A model generated the notes under the pieces. The model did not search any database. It saw only the letters and a list, made by a program, of their open reading frames with translations, and was not told the origin of the DNA. DNA of 64,000 nt, from positions 1-64,000 of the IMG/VR virus record IMGVR_UViG_3300042898_006838; one strand, 5' to 3'. Positions 1 through 7,878 of this stretch are shown in pieces. Position numbers and translations under genes: made by a program. The number at the start of each line of letters is the position of its first letter. Within the stretch, counting starts at the first letter, position 1. Source of the DNA: a virus.

Positions 1-571
1 GGCGTCCGACGACGACGCCGCAGGACGTGGTGATGGAGATGTGAACGGAATACAGCCTGTCGGCGACGAGTCCCGGCGAGGTCCTCGTCATTCGAAACAT
101 GCCCTGGCCGTCTGGAGAAACGTCACTGGCCGTGAACAAGACACTGTCGTCTGCGTCGTAGACGCTGATGACCGCGGAGACCACCGTCGGCGGAGGCACG
201 GGCCGGCCGTTGCGGTTGAGGCTGACGTCGATGCGCAGGACAGAGGCCTGATGGTCGTACGCCACGCCCATGACCGGTGGGTCCCACTCGCCGACGCGGA
301 TCGCGTCAACAGAGCGCTCGTAGTCAGACTCCGTGGTCATGGCCATGTCAGTGAACAGCCGGTAGACGGCAAAGTAGCTGCCGGGACACGGAGGCAGCCA
401 CTCGGCGCTGTAGAATCCCAGGTTCACGTGGCTCAGGCTCAAGACGTCAATTGGGACACTTCCACCTGATTCGTTGAAGATGGAGGCGGTTGGAAACAAT
501 GTCCCGACGCCGTCAGTCAGCTGCAGACCCAGCTGCACCTGGTCCCCGGGCAAGGAGTTGATTACAGACAC
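1..571 (-). CDS. Hypothetical phage protein, probably virion-associated (3' end beyond the window)
   Basis: An open frame of 190 codons runs off the left edge of the window, so the C-terminus is missing. The only in-frame start is GTG at 571, seven bases after the stop codon of the preceding gene, which suggests coupled translation. The protein begins VSVINSLPGDQV and looks like a series of short beta-strand segments with no membrane helix or signal peptide. Segments such as FTDMAMTTESDYERS and RLYSVHISITTSCG resemble the beta-sandwich style of phage neck and tail accessory proteins, but I recognise no named family. Codon use matches the neighbouring genes. Function unknown. Confidence 0.7.
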   Translation of the reverse strand, partial: MSVINSLPGDQVQLGLQLTDGVGTLFPTASIFNESGGSVPIDVLSLSHVNLGFYSAEWLPPCPGSYFAVYRLFTDMAMTTESDYERSVDAIRVGEWDPPVMGVAYDHQASVLRIDVSLNRNGRPVPPPTVVSAVISVYDADDSVLFTASDVSPDGQGMFRMTRTSPGLVADRLYSVHISITTSCGVVVGR

Positions 572-577
572 GGCCTG

Positions 578-985
578 TCACCATCTTCCCGCAGCCAGGG
601 CCGCTGCTGTCGGGAAGAACAAGATCTTGCTGTTCTCGCCTCGCTCTCGACGCCTGGCCTTGACCGCGGAGATGGCGTTCTTCAGTTCCTGACTGCCGGC
701 TTCCACCTGGTCGATTTTCTCCTGCAGGACATCGAGCTCGGCGTGAATCTCGCGGCCACAGCGCATCTCGCCCTGGATCTTCATGGCCAGCAACAGGTCC
801 TTGTCGCTGATGTAGTCGAGATGGCGAAGGATCGAGCCCAGCAGCGCCTCGTTGAACTGAGACTGTTGCCCTATGGCCCTGTGAAGCTGTTCCCTGGTCA
901 GCCGACCAAGGCGCATGAGCACGTTGCCGATGCTGCTTGGGTCATCAATCGGATCCTGGCTCGGCTTTTGTTTATTCTTTATCAT
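578..985 (-). CDS. Small protein with a domain like the N-terminus of type II secretion ATPases (MshEN / T2SSE_N-like)
   Basis: This 135-residue protein starts at ATG 985, overlapping the previous stop as ATGA. Residues 19-67 (IGNVLMRLGRLTREQLHRAI, then LLGSILRHLDYISDKDLLLAM) follow the repeated LGxxLxxxGxIsxxxLxxAL pattern of the MshEN / T2SSE N-terminal domain, which in bacteria sits in front of GspE/PilB ATPases and can bind cyclic di-GMP. No ATPase domain follows. Residues 78-112 look like a coiled coil, and the tail is basic then hydrophobic. The assignment rests on motif pattern only. A role in sensing or in assembling a virion part is conjecture. Confidence 0.6.
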   Translation of the reverse strand: MIKNKQKPSQDPIDDPSSIGNVLMRLGRLTREQLHRAIGQQSQFNEALLGSILRHLDYISDKDLLLAMKIQGEMRCGREIHAELDVLQEKIDQVEAGSQELKNAISAVKARRRERGENSKILFFPTAAALAAGRW

Positions 986-1233
986 CAGCTCTCCAGTAAC
1001 TTCACGGCTGCCACCAGCTGTTTCTGGTTCTCGTTGACGACTGTAAGAACTTCGACCTGCTTGGCGGTCATGGCGATCAGGCGGTCGTTGAGGTCCTGCT
1101 TCTCTTTGGAGAAGTCGCGGTGCAGGCTCTGAACCTGTCGGTACAGATGCACGGACACGCCCATGCAGATGGCAACCATTGTCCATGGTCCACCCTTCTG
1201 CAGCACATCAACCAGGCGTTCGACAAATTCCAT
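985..1233 (-). CDS. Single-helix membrane protein, holin-like candidate
   Basis: The 82-residue product has a short amphipathic N-terminus, one hydrophobic segment at about residues 14-31 (GGPWTMVAICMGVSVHLY), and a long charged helix that looks like a coiled coil (QSLHRDFSKEKQDLNDRL onward). This layout resembles BhlA/XhlA-type phage holins. The start at 1233 has a GAGG ribosome binding site six bases upstream. The gene sits among small membrane-associated genes downstream of a terminator, a reasonable place for a lysis gene, but no endolysin gene is adjacent. An alternative is a virion or superinfection-exclusion membrane protein. Confidence 0.6.
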   Translation of the reverse strand: MEFVERLVDVLQKGGPWTMVAICMGVSVHLYRQVQSLHRDFSKEKQDLNDRLIAMTAKQVEVLTVVNENQKQLVAAVKLLES

Positions 1234-1241
1234 GTCCGACC

Positions 1242-1331
1242 TCAGACCGTCGGCGAGCCTGGTGAAATGTTCTCACCGGCCCAGACCTGGTCAATCATAG
1301 ACCCGTGCGAAGTCAATGCGCCAGTTCTCAC
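1242..1331 (-). CDS. Candidate 29-residue small protein
   Basis: A short frame fills most of the 94-base gap between the two flanking genes. It starts at GTG 1331, overlapping the preceding stop in the GTGA arrangement that recurs in this genome, and ends just before the ribosome binding site of the holin-like gene. The product includes MIDQVWAGENISPGSPTV; an internal ATG could give that 18-residue form. Evidence is the overlap geometry only, so it may simply be coupling sequence between neighbours. Confidence 0.35.
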   Translation of the reverse strand: MRTGALTSHGSMIDQVWAGENISPGSPTV

Positions 1332-1648
1332 TCTGAAGAGCTGGCCTTGGCGACCATGCTCTCAGCGGCCTGTGACGCGGCGTCGACCACGAAGCAGAAG
1401 GCTGCAGACGCGAACGCCCAGGCCAGGGCCGGGGCCAGGCTCGCGGCGGAGATCTCGACCCCGTAGTAGGATCGTGAGATCGCCCACGACAGCCAGCCGG
1501 CGTGAAAGCCTGTGCAGTACGAGCACGACAGCATGCGGTCGAAGAAAGCGCCGAGGCGCCACTTCGGAGAGCGCAGGAACTCGACTTTGTTCTGGAGGCC
1601 GAAACAGAGCCCGTAGGCGAAGAGCAGGTCCATAACGGTTGGCATCAC
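1328..1648 (-). CDS. Membrane protein with a CxxCTGF motif (resembles DUF1360)
   Basis: This 106-residue protein has an N-terminal hydrophobic stretch (VMDLLFAYGLCFGLQNKVEF), a central cysteine motif CSYCTGFHAGW at about residues 42-52, and a hydrophobic C-terminal segment rich in alanine (ASLAPALAWAFASAAF). The combination of a short membrane protein and CxxCTG[FW] resembles the small bacterial and phage membrane family DUF1360, whose function is unknown. It overlaps the upstream gene by ATGA. Together with the 82-residue protein downstream it forms a small membrane-protein cluster. Confidence 0.6.
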   Translation of the reverse strand: MMPTVMDLLFAYGLCFGLQNKVEFLRSPKWRLGAFFDRMLSCSYCTGFHAGWLSWAISRSYYGVEISAASLAPALAWAFASAAFCFVVDAASQAAESMVAKASSSE

Positions 1649-1962
1649 GTTTTCCTTCGTGGCGAGACGTACTGCTTGCGGACGCGGGATGAGTCAGTCG
1701 GCACGATGCGGCAGCACGACGTCTCAGCGGACTGCTTGAAAATGTCGACGGTGTCGGTGACGCCATCGGCGTTGCAGTCGAAGCCCAGGTCGAGTTGCTG
1801 CGTGTTGAGCGCGTCCACGATCATGTCCCGCTCGGCGGCGAGCTGCTCTGGGACCTTGGAGTAGCCGTTCTGGCGCATCAGCTCGACGCGCATGAGTCTC
1901 TGGATGGCTTCGCCGAAACCCATCTTCAGCGTCTTCTGTACGGTCTTGATGTCTTCGGACAT
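1645..1962 (-). CDS. Small protein with a dockerin/EF-hand-like calcium loop
   Basis: The product is 105 residues. Its N-terminal half is helical and charged (VQKTLKMGFGEAIQRLMRVE). The second half holds DCNADGVTDTVDIF at about residues 62-75, which fits the DxNxDGxxDxxD loop of dockerin and EF-hand calcium sites, followed by a CC pair. It starts at ATG 1962, just downstream of the terminator at 1994-2027, so it begins a new small-gene segment unless read-through occurs. Calcium binding is inferred from the motif and the function is unknown. Confidence 0.65.
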   Translation of the reverse strand: MSEDIKTVQKTLKMGFGEAIQRLMRVELMRQNGYSKVPEQLAAERDMIVDALNTQQLDLGFDCNADGVTDTVDIFKQSAETSCCRIVPTDSSRVRKQYVSPRRKT

Positions 1963-1993
1963 GGGCCTGGGTATGTCATCCCACGAACCAAAA

Positions 1994-2027
1994 GGAAACG
2001 CCCCCGGTTTCCCGAGGGCGTTTCTCC
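1994..2027 (-). terminator. Rho-independent terminator after the beta-helix gene
   Basis: On the minus strand a GC-rich inverted repeat (GAAACGCCC...GGGCGTTTC with an internal CGG/CCG pairing) is followed by TTTCCTTTT. It lies 14 bases past the stop codon at 2041 and separates the fibre genes from the small membrane-protein genes. Confidence 0.8.
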
Positions 2028-2040
2028 TGTCTCGCCGAGA

Positions 2041-3621
2041 TCAGACCTCAGCGAAGGTCAAGGCGTCCGTGCCGACGATGACCGGGCCGCTGTCGGAGCA
2101 GATCCACCTGGTTCCCGCGTAGACGGTGCCCTGGGTGACGCTGAAGAGGTCACCCGCGGCGTCGTGGCCCGCGGCCATGTCCGAACTGCGATACCAGGCG
2201 CCCGCGTTCGCCGAGTAGATGCCGCTCTCGACGGGGTCGCTGCTTACGACAAACACGCGGTAGCCGTCGACGATGAGAACGTCGTCGACCATGATCAGGC
2301 CCGCCAGCGCAGCCGCCGGGACGGGTGCGATCGGCGACGACACGGTGAAGTTGGTCGTGACAGCGCCGAGCAAGTTGTCAACCGTCGACCCTTCCGCGTA
2401 GGTGGTCGACGGCAAGACGCTGCCAAACGTGTTGGTGCCGCTGACGTAGAGGCCAGTCACTGGGGCGCCGATGCTGCGGCCTGTGCCGACGGAGCCGGCC
2501 ACCGCGAAGAAGCCCTTGGCGTCGCCCGTCGTGCGCGCTGCGCCGACGACGTTCTTGAAGTAGAGCGTGTCGAAGAACGACAACGGCGCGATCTGGCCCG
2601 TAGCCTCAATAACGCTGCACGGGTTGCCCGCGTAGGGATTGGAGAAGCTGGTGTTGTCGAACCACAAGCTGAACGAGCCGGGTGTCGCTGGGTTCGTGTA
2701 CGCGCCGCCTGAGACGTTCGCCAAGCCGGGTTCGTGCATGACGTCTTGCAGGTAGTAGGCGCTGTAGTTGCCCGCTCCGACTGTCGTGATGTTCTGCATG
2801 ACGAGGTTGCCCGCCTGACCGGGGCGGTACGGCTGCGCGTTGCCCGCGTAGTTGGTCGTCATGTAGAGGAACTGCGACCGGGGCGTGGCGTCCGTCGTCG
2901 GCGTGATCGCGCAGTTGGTGATGAAGCAGTCGCCCGTCTGTCCGTAGTGCCCGACGTGCCGGATGGTCGTGCTCGACGACGCGAGGCGGCAGGAGAACGC
3001 GCAGTCGTTGATGACCCAGCCCGAGCCCGAGATCGAGATACCGAACTTCCAGTGAACGAGGTTCAGTCGCTCAAAGCGCAGGCCCGTCGAGCCGTTGGGG
3101 AACAGGTTTGTCATCGTACCCGCGCCGATGTTCGACGAAATACCGCCGCCGTCCTGCGCCGCCGTGACGAGGTTCGTGATCGTGAGGTCGTGAATCCAGA
3201 CGTTGTTCACGCCAGCGGGGATGGTGAAGACGGACTGCCCGCCTGCCGTGCCAGCGGTGCCTGTGACTTGCGAAGTCGCACGGTTCTGCCCGCGAATCTC
3301 CAACGACTTGTTGACGTTGATCGTGGCGAGCGCCGTTTCCGTCGCGTTGTAGCCTGCGCGCACGGTGATGATGTCGCCGGGGTACGAGGCGTCAACGGCG
3401 AGTGACACTTTGGAAAAATCGCCGCCGTTGGGTCCGACGAACCTCTCTGTGCCAGTAAACGTCGGTGCAGCCGGGGCGGTTGGCACCGACGGCGCACCGC
3501 CGCCGCCGGGTGTGTAGTCGTACTTGACGTCGACTGGGAAGCAGAAGTTTTCTGGCGTGGCGGGCTCAGCGCCGTCGAAATTGGCTGACGGCGTGGTGAT
3601 TGAGAGGGCTTGGAAGCGCAT
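2041..3621 (-). CDS. Beta-helix tail spike or fibre-associated protein
   Basis: This 526-residue protein has a short N-terminal part, a proline/glycine-rich linker (YTPGGGGAPSVPTAPAAP), then a region typical of right-handed parallel beta-helix proteins (residues about 60-420). That region has short repeating strands such as VNKSLEIRG, VWIHDLTITNL, LRFERLNLVHW and GWVINDCAFSC, and opens with FVGPNGGDFSKVSLAVD, the layout of DUF1565/pectate-lyase-like folds. The last ~90 residues (VDDVLIVDGYRVFVVSSD, SGIYSANAGAWYRSSDM) match a C-terminal module common in phage tail proteins. Spikes of this fold bind or cut surface glycans; no catalytic residues can be named here. It is a single-gene unit between two terminators. 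Confidence 0.75.
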   Translation of the reverse strand: MRFQALSITTPSANFDGAEPATPENFCFPVDVKYDYTPGGGGAPSVPTAPAAPTFTGTERFVGPNGGDFSKVSLAVDASYPGDIITVRAGYNATETALATINVNKSLEIRGQNRATSQVTGTAGTAGGQSVFTIPAGVNNVWIHDLTITNLVTAAQDGGGISSNIGAGTMTNLFPNGSTGLRFERLNLVHWKFGISISGSGWVINDCAFSCRLASSSTTIRHVGHYGQTGDCFITNCAITPTTDATPRSQFLYMTTNYAGNAQPYRPGQAGNLVMQNITTVGAGNYSAYYLQDVMHEPGLANVSGGAYTNPATPGSFSLWFDNTSFSNPYAGNPCSVIEATGQIAPLSFFDTLYFKNVVGAARTTGDAKGFFAVAGSVGTGRSIGAPVTGLYVSGTNTFGSVLPSTTYAEGSTVDNLLGAVTTNFTVSSPIAPVPAAALAGLIMVDDVLIVDGYRVFVVSSDPVESGIYSANAGAWYRSSDMAAGHDAAGDLFSVTQGTVYAGTRWICSDSGPVIVGTDALTFAEV

Positions 3622-3669
3622 GGATACTCCGAGTCAGACGAGATGAGACGAGCGGGGGGGAGAAGAAAA

Positions 3670-3702
3670 GGGCAGGGTTCCTCGCGAAGAGAAACCCTGC
3701 CC
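3670..3702 (-). terminator. Rho-independent terminator after the 1052-residue fibre gene
   Basis: A 14-base stem with one mismatch (GGGCAGGGTT.CTC / GAG.AACCCTGCCC) is followed on the minus strand by CTTTTCTTCT. It lies 30 bases beyond the stop at 3732. Confidence 0.85.
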
Positions 3703-3731
3703 CCGGCGCGCGGCAGGACGCGCAGTCGCGA

Positions 3732-6700
3732 TCAGAGGACGACGATGGCCTTTGGCTGCCAGAGCACCGAGACCAAGCCGCTGCCGTCAGCTGCCGTGGC
3801 GATGCCCAGCTCAGCGACGACCTCGCCCGACCCCGACGGAGCCAAGTCCGTCACCTTGCCGGGCTCCGAGGCCGACAGGTAGACAGGCTCGCCCTGCGTG
3901 ATCAGGCCCGCGCGACCGGACTCGACGATGCAGGTCTGAGTGCCGAGCACCTTCACCGAGTCGGTCGCCTTGACGATGCCGGCAACGCGAGCCGTCCCGG
4001 CCGACGCCGTCGTCGCAATCGCCGCCGCGCCAGCCACGGTGACGGCGGTGTTTGCCGCCTCCGCCGTGACGATGGTGACGACGGAGTAGTCGATCGCAGC
4101 CGGAACGGCCTGTGACACCCACGCGCCGGCGACGACGGTGAGGACGTCGCCGTCGCTGCCGGGGGCGATCTCGTTGACGGCGTTGGCGTCGTCGCCGACG
4201 ACAAGTGATCCGGCCGTGATGGTCGCGACGCCCGTACCGCCGTTGGCGACGTCGATGACGCCGGTCAGGCTGATATCAGGGGTCGCGCCGCCCGAAGAGG
4301 CCAGAGGAGCCGCGGCGGTGACAGACGTGACGGCGTTGCTGCCGTCATACGACCACGACGCGACAATGTCCGACTGCGCGCTGCCGAAGCAGGCGATCGA
4401 CAGAATCACGGTCTTGCCGCCCTCGACGACTGCCGGAGCCGAGCCGCCGAGCCACTTCCAGCTCCCCGGAGACGACGTGATGTTACGGCTGACGGTGTCA
4501 CCAATGATCTTGATGGTGATGCCGCGTGCCGGTCCAAGGTCTGTCGCGTTGGAGAACGAAATATCGTCCGTCAGAGCACCGACCTGCTTGTAGGGGGTCA
4601 GTGACGGATCAAGGCTGAACGCGAGAGCTCCAGACGTGGCAAAGCCGGTCTGGACACTGCTTGGCGTGAGCAGGTAGGTTGCACCGCCCGTGATCGTGGC
4701 GGTGACGCTCGACGCGGCTTCAATGTCGAGGGTCGCGGCGTCCGTCGAGGCCGAGTCCTTCGACAGCGAAAGCGTCTCAGACCCGTCGGTGACGGCCACG
4801 GTGGACTGCACCGTGAGGGTCGATGCTGCGAAGGACAGGCTCGCGCTGCCCGCGAAGCCGCCCGCGCCGTCGTTGAGCTGGACGTTGTCGACCGCTCCAC
4901 CTGGAGGCGTGAGGACCGGAGCCGCCGCAGCCCACGCCCCGGCATTGAACGTGAGGACGTCGCCGCTCGACGCGCCAGCCGTGTCGATGCTGATGTCGGG
5001 AGTCGCGCCGCCAGACGAAAGCAGCGGAGCCGTCGCCGTGACGTCGGAAACGCCTGCCACGATCGCGTCAAGCTGGCTCTTGTTGACCGCGTCGTTCGGA
5101 TCGACGCCGTTGGCGAGGTTCACGATCTTGGTGCTGTTGGCGTCGATCTGACGACCGTCGAGGCTGATGACGCCACGAGTACCAGTACCCGAGACGGCTC
5201 CAGTCGTCAGCGTGACGCTGCCGCTGTTGCCGTTGACCGCCGTACCAGTCTCTGCCTCGATACCGCCGCTGTTTCCCGTGCCCGTAGCGTTGCTGCTGAA
5301 CAGCCCAACGCCGCCGCCGTTGATGTTCGCCGCCAGCCCTGCGGCGTCGGCGATGGCGTAGACGTTCTTACCGGCATCAGCCTCTGCCCCGAAGGCAGAC
5401 GGGTACGAAACGAGGTAGCAGTCCGTACCCGTCGAAGCGTGGAGATAGCCGAAGTTCCAGTACCATTGCTTGCCCCAATCACCGAAGTTGAGGGCATTGG
5501 TGGTCGCGGGCATGATCGGGTTGTTGACGGCAGTCGGGAACGCAAGATTCGACAGCGTCTTGTTCGCGCCGAAGTCGGCGCTGACGAGGTTGCCTCCGTT
5601 CAGAACGGTCGCACCAGCGGCAGGCAAGCTGCCCACGGTGTAGTCGAGATACGACGATGGACCGTCTACCGTGACCGTGCCGTCAAACTTCAAGCTGTGT
5701 GTGAACACGCTGCAACGTCTGGTGAAGTCGTTGACAGTTGTGGTGACCGTGAGGTCACCCGCAGCACCACCAGCGGCACTGAGGAGCGTCGGGCAGCCGC
5801 CGAAGTCGCCTTGATTCAGGACAATGTTGGAGAACAGGATGTTGTCGTTGAATACGCCGACGTTGATGCCCTTGAGCGTGAACACCGCGAACATTTGGCA
5901 GCCCGAAAGCTGTGCCTGCACGGTGGCGTTGTTGTAGCCCGTCAACGTAAGGGCGCTGTTGAACGACGTGTCACGGAAATACAGCTTGCCCGCCGTGCTC
6001 GTCACGGTCGTGAAGTTGAACGACGCCGTGCCGGTCACGATCGCGTTGCTGATTCCCGAGCGATTGTCCGCGCCGCCTGTGAACGATGCGTCAAGGCCGA
6101 AGGACGGAGCCGTGATTCGCACGGCGTCACGGCTGACACCGATGATGAACACGTTGGGCTTGAGATTCAGGGCCGAGGCTTCGGTGTACGCACCGGCAGC
6201 CACCGAGATTGCGTACCGCTTCGTGGGCAACGCATCGGTGATCGCAGCCATAGCGGCGCTGATGCTGGCGAACGGACGCAACGGAGCGCCCGTGGCGACG
6301 AGCGGGTCCGCGCCAGCAGCCACGAAAATCTGCTGGTCGTACTCAATCGCCGCGATGGCGTTGACCTGATCGACGTTGGCAGCGTCGGTCCCTGCGACAC
6401 CGGGCGTGAGGCCGGTGATGAGGTTTGACCCCATCGCAATCGGGCCGGACATGGTGCCGCCCGTGAGGGCCAGCTTGAGGTCGGCGTATGCCTTGGTCGC
6501 GCCGTCCTGGGCGGATGACGGGTCGAGCATGTTCGTGACGCGGTAGCCAGCGCCGTTGAACGCGATGTCGTTGATGACCGTCGTGGTCGACGCCATCGTC
6601 ATCGTGTCAGATGGGCCGTTGCCGATCGTGGTGTTGCCTTGGAACGTGACGTCATCGGTGAACGTCGTGCCACCGACGGTGTTGACGTTGCCCACAATGT

Positions 6701-6890
6701 CGACGTCGCCAGGGAACGTCGTCGTGACACCGATCTTACCGATCGTGATCTCGTCCGCCGTCGACGCGCCGATGGACAGCGGGCCGGCTGCCGAGGCGTC
6801 GATGCCCGAGCCGACGAGGAGGGAATCGGCAGAGGGGATCTGCTGATTCGTACCAGACTTGATGACAAGAGCGCGGACGTTGTCGGCCAT
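3732..6890 (-). CDS. Large fibre-like virion protein
   Basis: The 1052-residue product starts MADNVRALVIKSGTNQQIP, a segment shared in pattern with the start of the 932-residue fibre (xLxV..GT..QIP..D.L.VG.GID), so both may attach to the virion the same way. A central part (about 190-430) contains SAAMAAITDALPTKRYAISV followed by strands like those of beta-helix proteins. Further on are the repeated phrases APLLSSGGATPDIS and APLASSGGATPDIS. The C-terminal ~90 residues contain QGEPVYLSASEPGKV, resembling capsid or fibre decoration domains. No enzyme motif is visible. Adhesion or decoration is the likely role. Confidence 0.75.
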   Translation of the reverse strand: MADNVRALVIKSGTNQQIPSADSLLVGSGIDASAAGPLSIGASTADEITIGKIGVTTTFPGDVDIVGNVNTVGGTTFTDDVTFQGNTTIGNGPSDTMTMASTTTVINDIAFNGAGYRVTNMLDPSSAQDGATKAYADLKLALTGGTMSGPIAMGSNLITGLTPGVAGTDAANVDQVNAIAAIEYDQQIFVAAGADPLVATGAPLRPFASISAAMAAITDALPTKRYAISVAAGAYTEASALNLKPNVFIIGVSRDAVRITAPSFGLDASFTGGADNRSGISNAIVTGTASFNFTTVTSTAGKLYFRDTSFNSALTLTGYNNATVQAQLSGCQMFAVFTLKGINVGVFNDNILFSNIVLNQGDFGGCPTLLSAAGGAAGDLTVTTTVNDFTRRCSVFTHSLKFDGTVTVDGPSSYLDYTVGSLPAAGATVLNGGNLVSADFGANKTLSNLAFPTAVNNPIMPATTNALNFGDWGKQWYWNFGYLHASTGTDCYLVSYPSAFGAEADAGKNVYAIADAAGLAANINGGGVGLFSSNATGTGNSGGIEAETGTAVNGNSGSVTLTTGAVSGTGTRGVISLDGRQIDANSTKIVNLANGVDPNDAVNKSQLDAIVAGVSDVTATAPLLSSGGATPDISIDTAGASSGDVLTFNAGAWAAAAPVLTPPGGAVDNVQLNDGAGGFAGSASLSFAASTLTVQSTVAVTDGSETLSLSKDSASTDAATLDIEAASSVTATITGGATYLLTPSSVQTGFATSGALAFSLDPSLTPYKQVGALTDDISFSNATDLGPARGITIKIIGDTVSRNITSSPGSWKWLGGSAPAVVEGGKTVILSIACFGSAQSDIVASWSYDGSNAVTSVTAAAPLASSGGATPDISLTGVIDVANGGTGVATITAGSLVVGDDANAVNEIAPGSDGDVLTVVAGAWVSQAVPAAIDYSVVTIVTAEAANTAVTVAGAAAIATTASAGTARVAGIVKATDSVKVLGTQTCIVESGRAGLITQGEPVYLSASEPGKVTDLAPSGSGEVVAELGIATAADGSGLVSVLWQPKAIVVL

Positions 6891-6966
6891 TGGAAACTCC
6901 TGAAACGCTCACTTCGTCAGCAAGCGTGAATGACGCCAAAGAAGGGGTAGGGGCAAGGAATGGTTC

Positions 6967-7053
6967 TCAAGGGGTCGGCGGCGGCGGCGGCGGCGTGGGC
7001 GCCGGGGGTTGCGAGGAGGGAGGGGGAGGAGGCGTGGGGAGCGTGGGGCGCAT
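6967..7053 (-). CDS. Candidate 28-residue polyproline microprotein or leader peptide
   Basis: The 190-base gap between two genes holds a frame starting at ATG 7053 with AGAAGGA about nine bases upstream, one of the better ribosome binding sites nearby. It encodes MRPTLPTPPPPPSSQPPAPT then a run of six prolines and TP, about two-thirds proline. Such runs stall ribosomes unless EF-P helps. It lies directly upstream of the 1052-residue fibre gene, so it could act as a leader peptide or as a small structural linker. No other feature is seen in this gap. Confidence 0.4.
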   Translation of the reverse strand: MRPTLPTPPPPPSSQPPAPTPPPPPPTP

Positions 7054-7080
7054 TGTACGTATTCCTTCTGTTGTGACTGT

Positions 7081-7296
7081 TCAGACGACTTCTTGAAAAC
7101 GCGGGTCGGAGCGGAGGAACATGAGGCTGATCTGGTCGGTGAAGTCGTGAGGCAAGACGTCGCCGATCGGGAAGCCTGCCTGGTTCTCCAGGACGGTCTT
7201 GCTGCCGTCCTTCTTCGGGATGGCGATGTGCTTGGTTGGTCCGTAGGACGCCACGAAGCTGCGAGGCAATTCTCCGAGGTACTTAAACTGCGCCAT
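7081..7296 (-). CDS. Small phage protein of unknown function (71 aa)
   Basis: The protein reads MAQFKYLGELPRSFVASYGP and ends FLRSDPRFQEVV. It is compact, with mixed charge and no membrane segment. The ATG at 7296 follows GGAGAAGAAAAA, a good ribosome binding site. Short proteins of this style are common near phage head and fibre genes, but I recognise no family. It follows the 63-residue gene in the same direction and precedes the polyproline frame. Confidence 0.7.
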   Translation of the reverse strand: MAQFKYLGELPRSFVASYGPTKHIAIPKKDGSKTVLENQAGFPIGDVLPHDFTDQISLMFLRSDPRFQEVV

Positions 7297-7341
7297 TTTT
7301 TCTTCTCCGGAACCAGGCTCTGTCTTTGAAAATTTACCATG

Positions 7342-7533
7342 TCACGACATCGCCGGCCAGAGACCGGCATCGACGTTCGCCTGCGCCGTCTCTTCAGCCC
7401 AAGCCATGGCTTCGTCCTTCGACGACCAAAGCGCGCCGCTGTTTGGGTTGTACGGTTGCCACACGACAACGGTGCCGTTGACATAGATGTGGACGGAGAA
7501 TGGAGAGGCGTCTTCCACTTGGATGACTGTCAT
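7342..7533 (-). CDS. Small phage protein of unknown function (63 aa)
   Basis: The product (MTVIQVEDASPFSVHIYVNG onward) is an acidic protein with an N-terminal beta-rich half and a C-terminal helix (SSKDEAMAWAEETAQANVDAG). The pattern suggests a small alpha/beta fold. It starts three bases after the previous stop, so it is probably translated by coupling. Function unknown. Confidence 0.65.
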   Translation of the reverse strand: MTVIQVEDASPFSVHIYVNGTVVVWQPYNPNSGALWSSKDEAMAWAEETAQANVDAGLWPAMS

Positions 7534-7536
7534 TGT

Positions 7537-7878
7537 TCAACCCCAGAAAAATGAAAGCTGGTTGGCGGTACCGGGCGGCGTGACCGTGTCGGACTGCTGG
7601 ACCACGGCAAAGGCTTTGACTGGCAGGATGTTTCGGCCGACAAAGCATCCCCCCGAAACTGTCGAGTACGCTACGGCAGACTCAGGTGTCAAAACAAGGG
7701 GGACCGGCGTGTTGGAGAACGCGACTGCCACGGCAACAAGTCCCCACGACACCAACGCCGCCGCCGAAGCCGACCCCACGACGGGCGTCACTGGGTCGAC
7801 GACGTCGACGTAGGCGGTCGCAGTGACCGCCGACGTCTGCGTCAGGGCGGCGACGTAGGTGGTCACCGCCGCAGTCAC
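7537..7878 (-). CDS. Hypothetical virion-associated protein (113 aa)
   Basis: The start is GTG 7878, overlapping the stop of the 651-residue gene as GTGA. The protein is rich in Ala, Val, Thr and Ser with few charges, and contains a moderately hydrophobic middle (ASAAALVSWGLVAVAVAF) that could be either a membrane segment or buried beta strands. It ends NQLSFFWG. No known family. Its position in the fibre cluster suggests a minor adhesin or fibre assembly component. Confidence 0.6.
   Translation of the reverse strand: MTAAVTTYVAALTQTSAVTATAYVDVVDPVTPVVGSASAAALVSWGLVAVAVAFSNTPVPLVLTPESAVAYSTVSGGCFVGRNILPVKAFAVVQQSDTVTPPGTANQLSFFWG

Noticed and set aside
1795-2712. Long plus-strand frame of about 305 codons
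   Set aside because: It lies opposite real minus-strand genes, is very rich in Arg, Ala, Val and Asp in the manner of antisense readings of GC-rich genes, and has no ribosome binding site.
6890-7060. G-rich stretch on the plus strand as a possible quadruplex or other regulatory structure
   Set aside because: The G runs are explained by proline codons of the micro-ORF on the other strand. A structure cannot be excluded but is not needed to explain the sequence.
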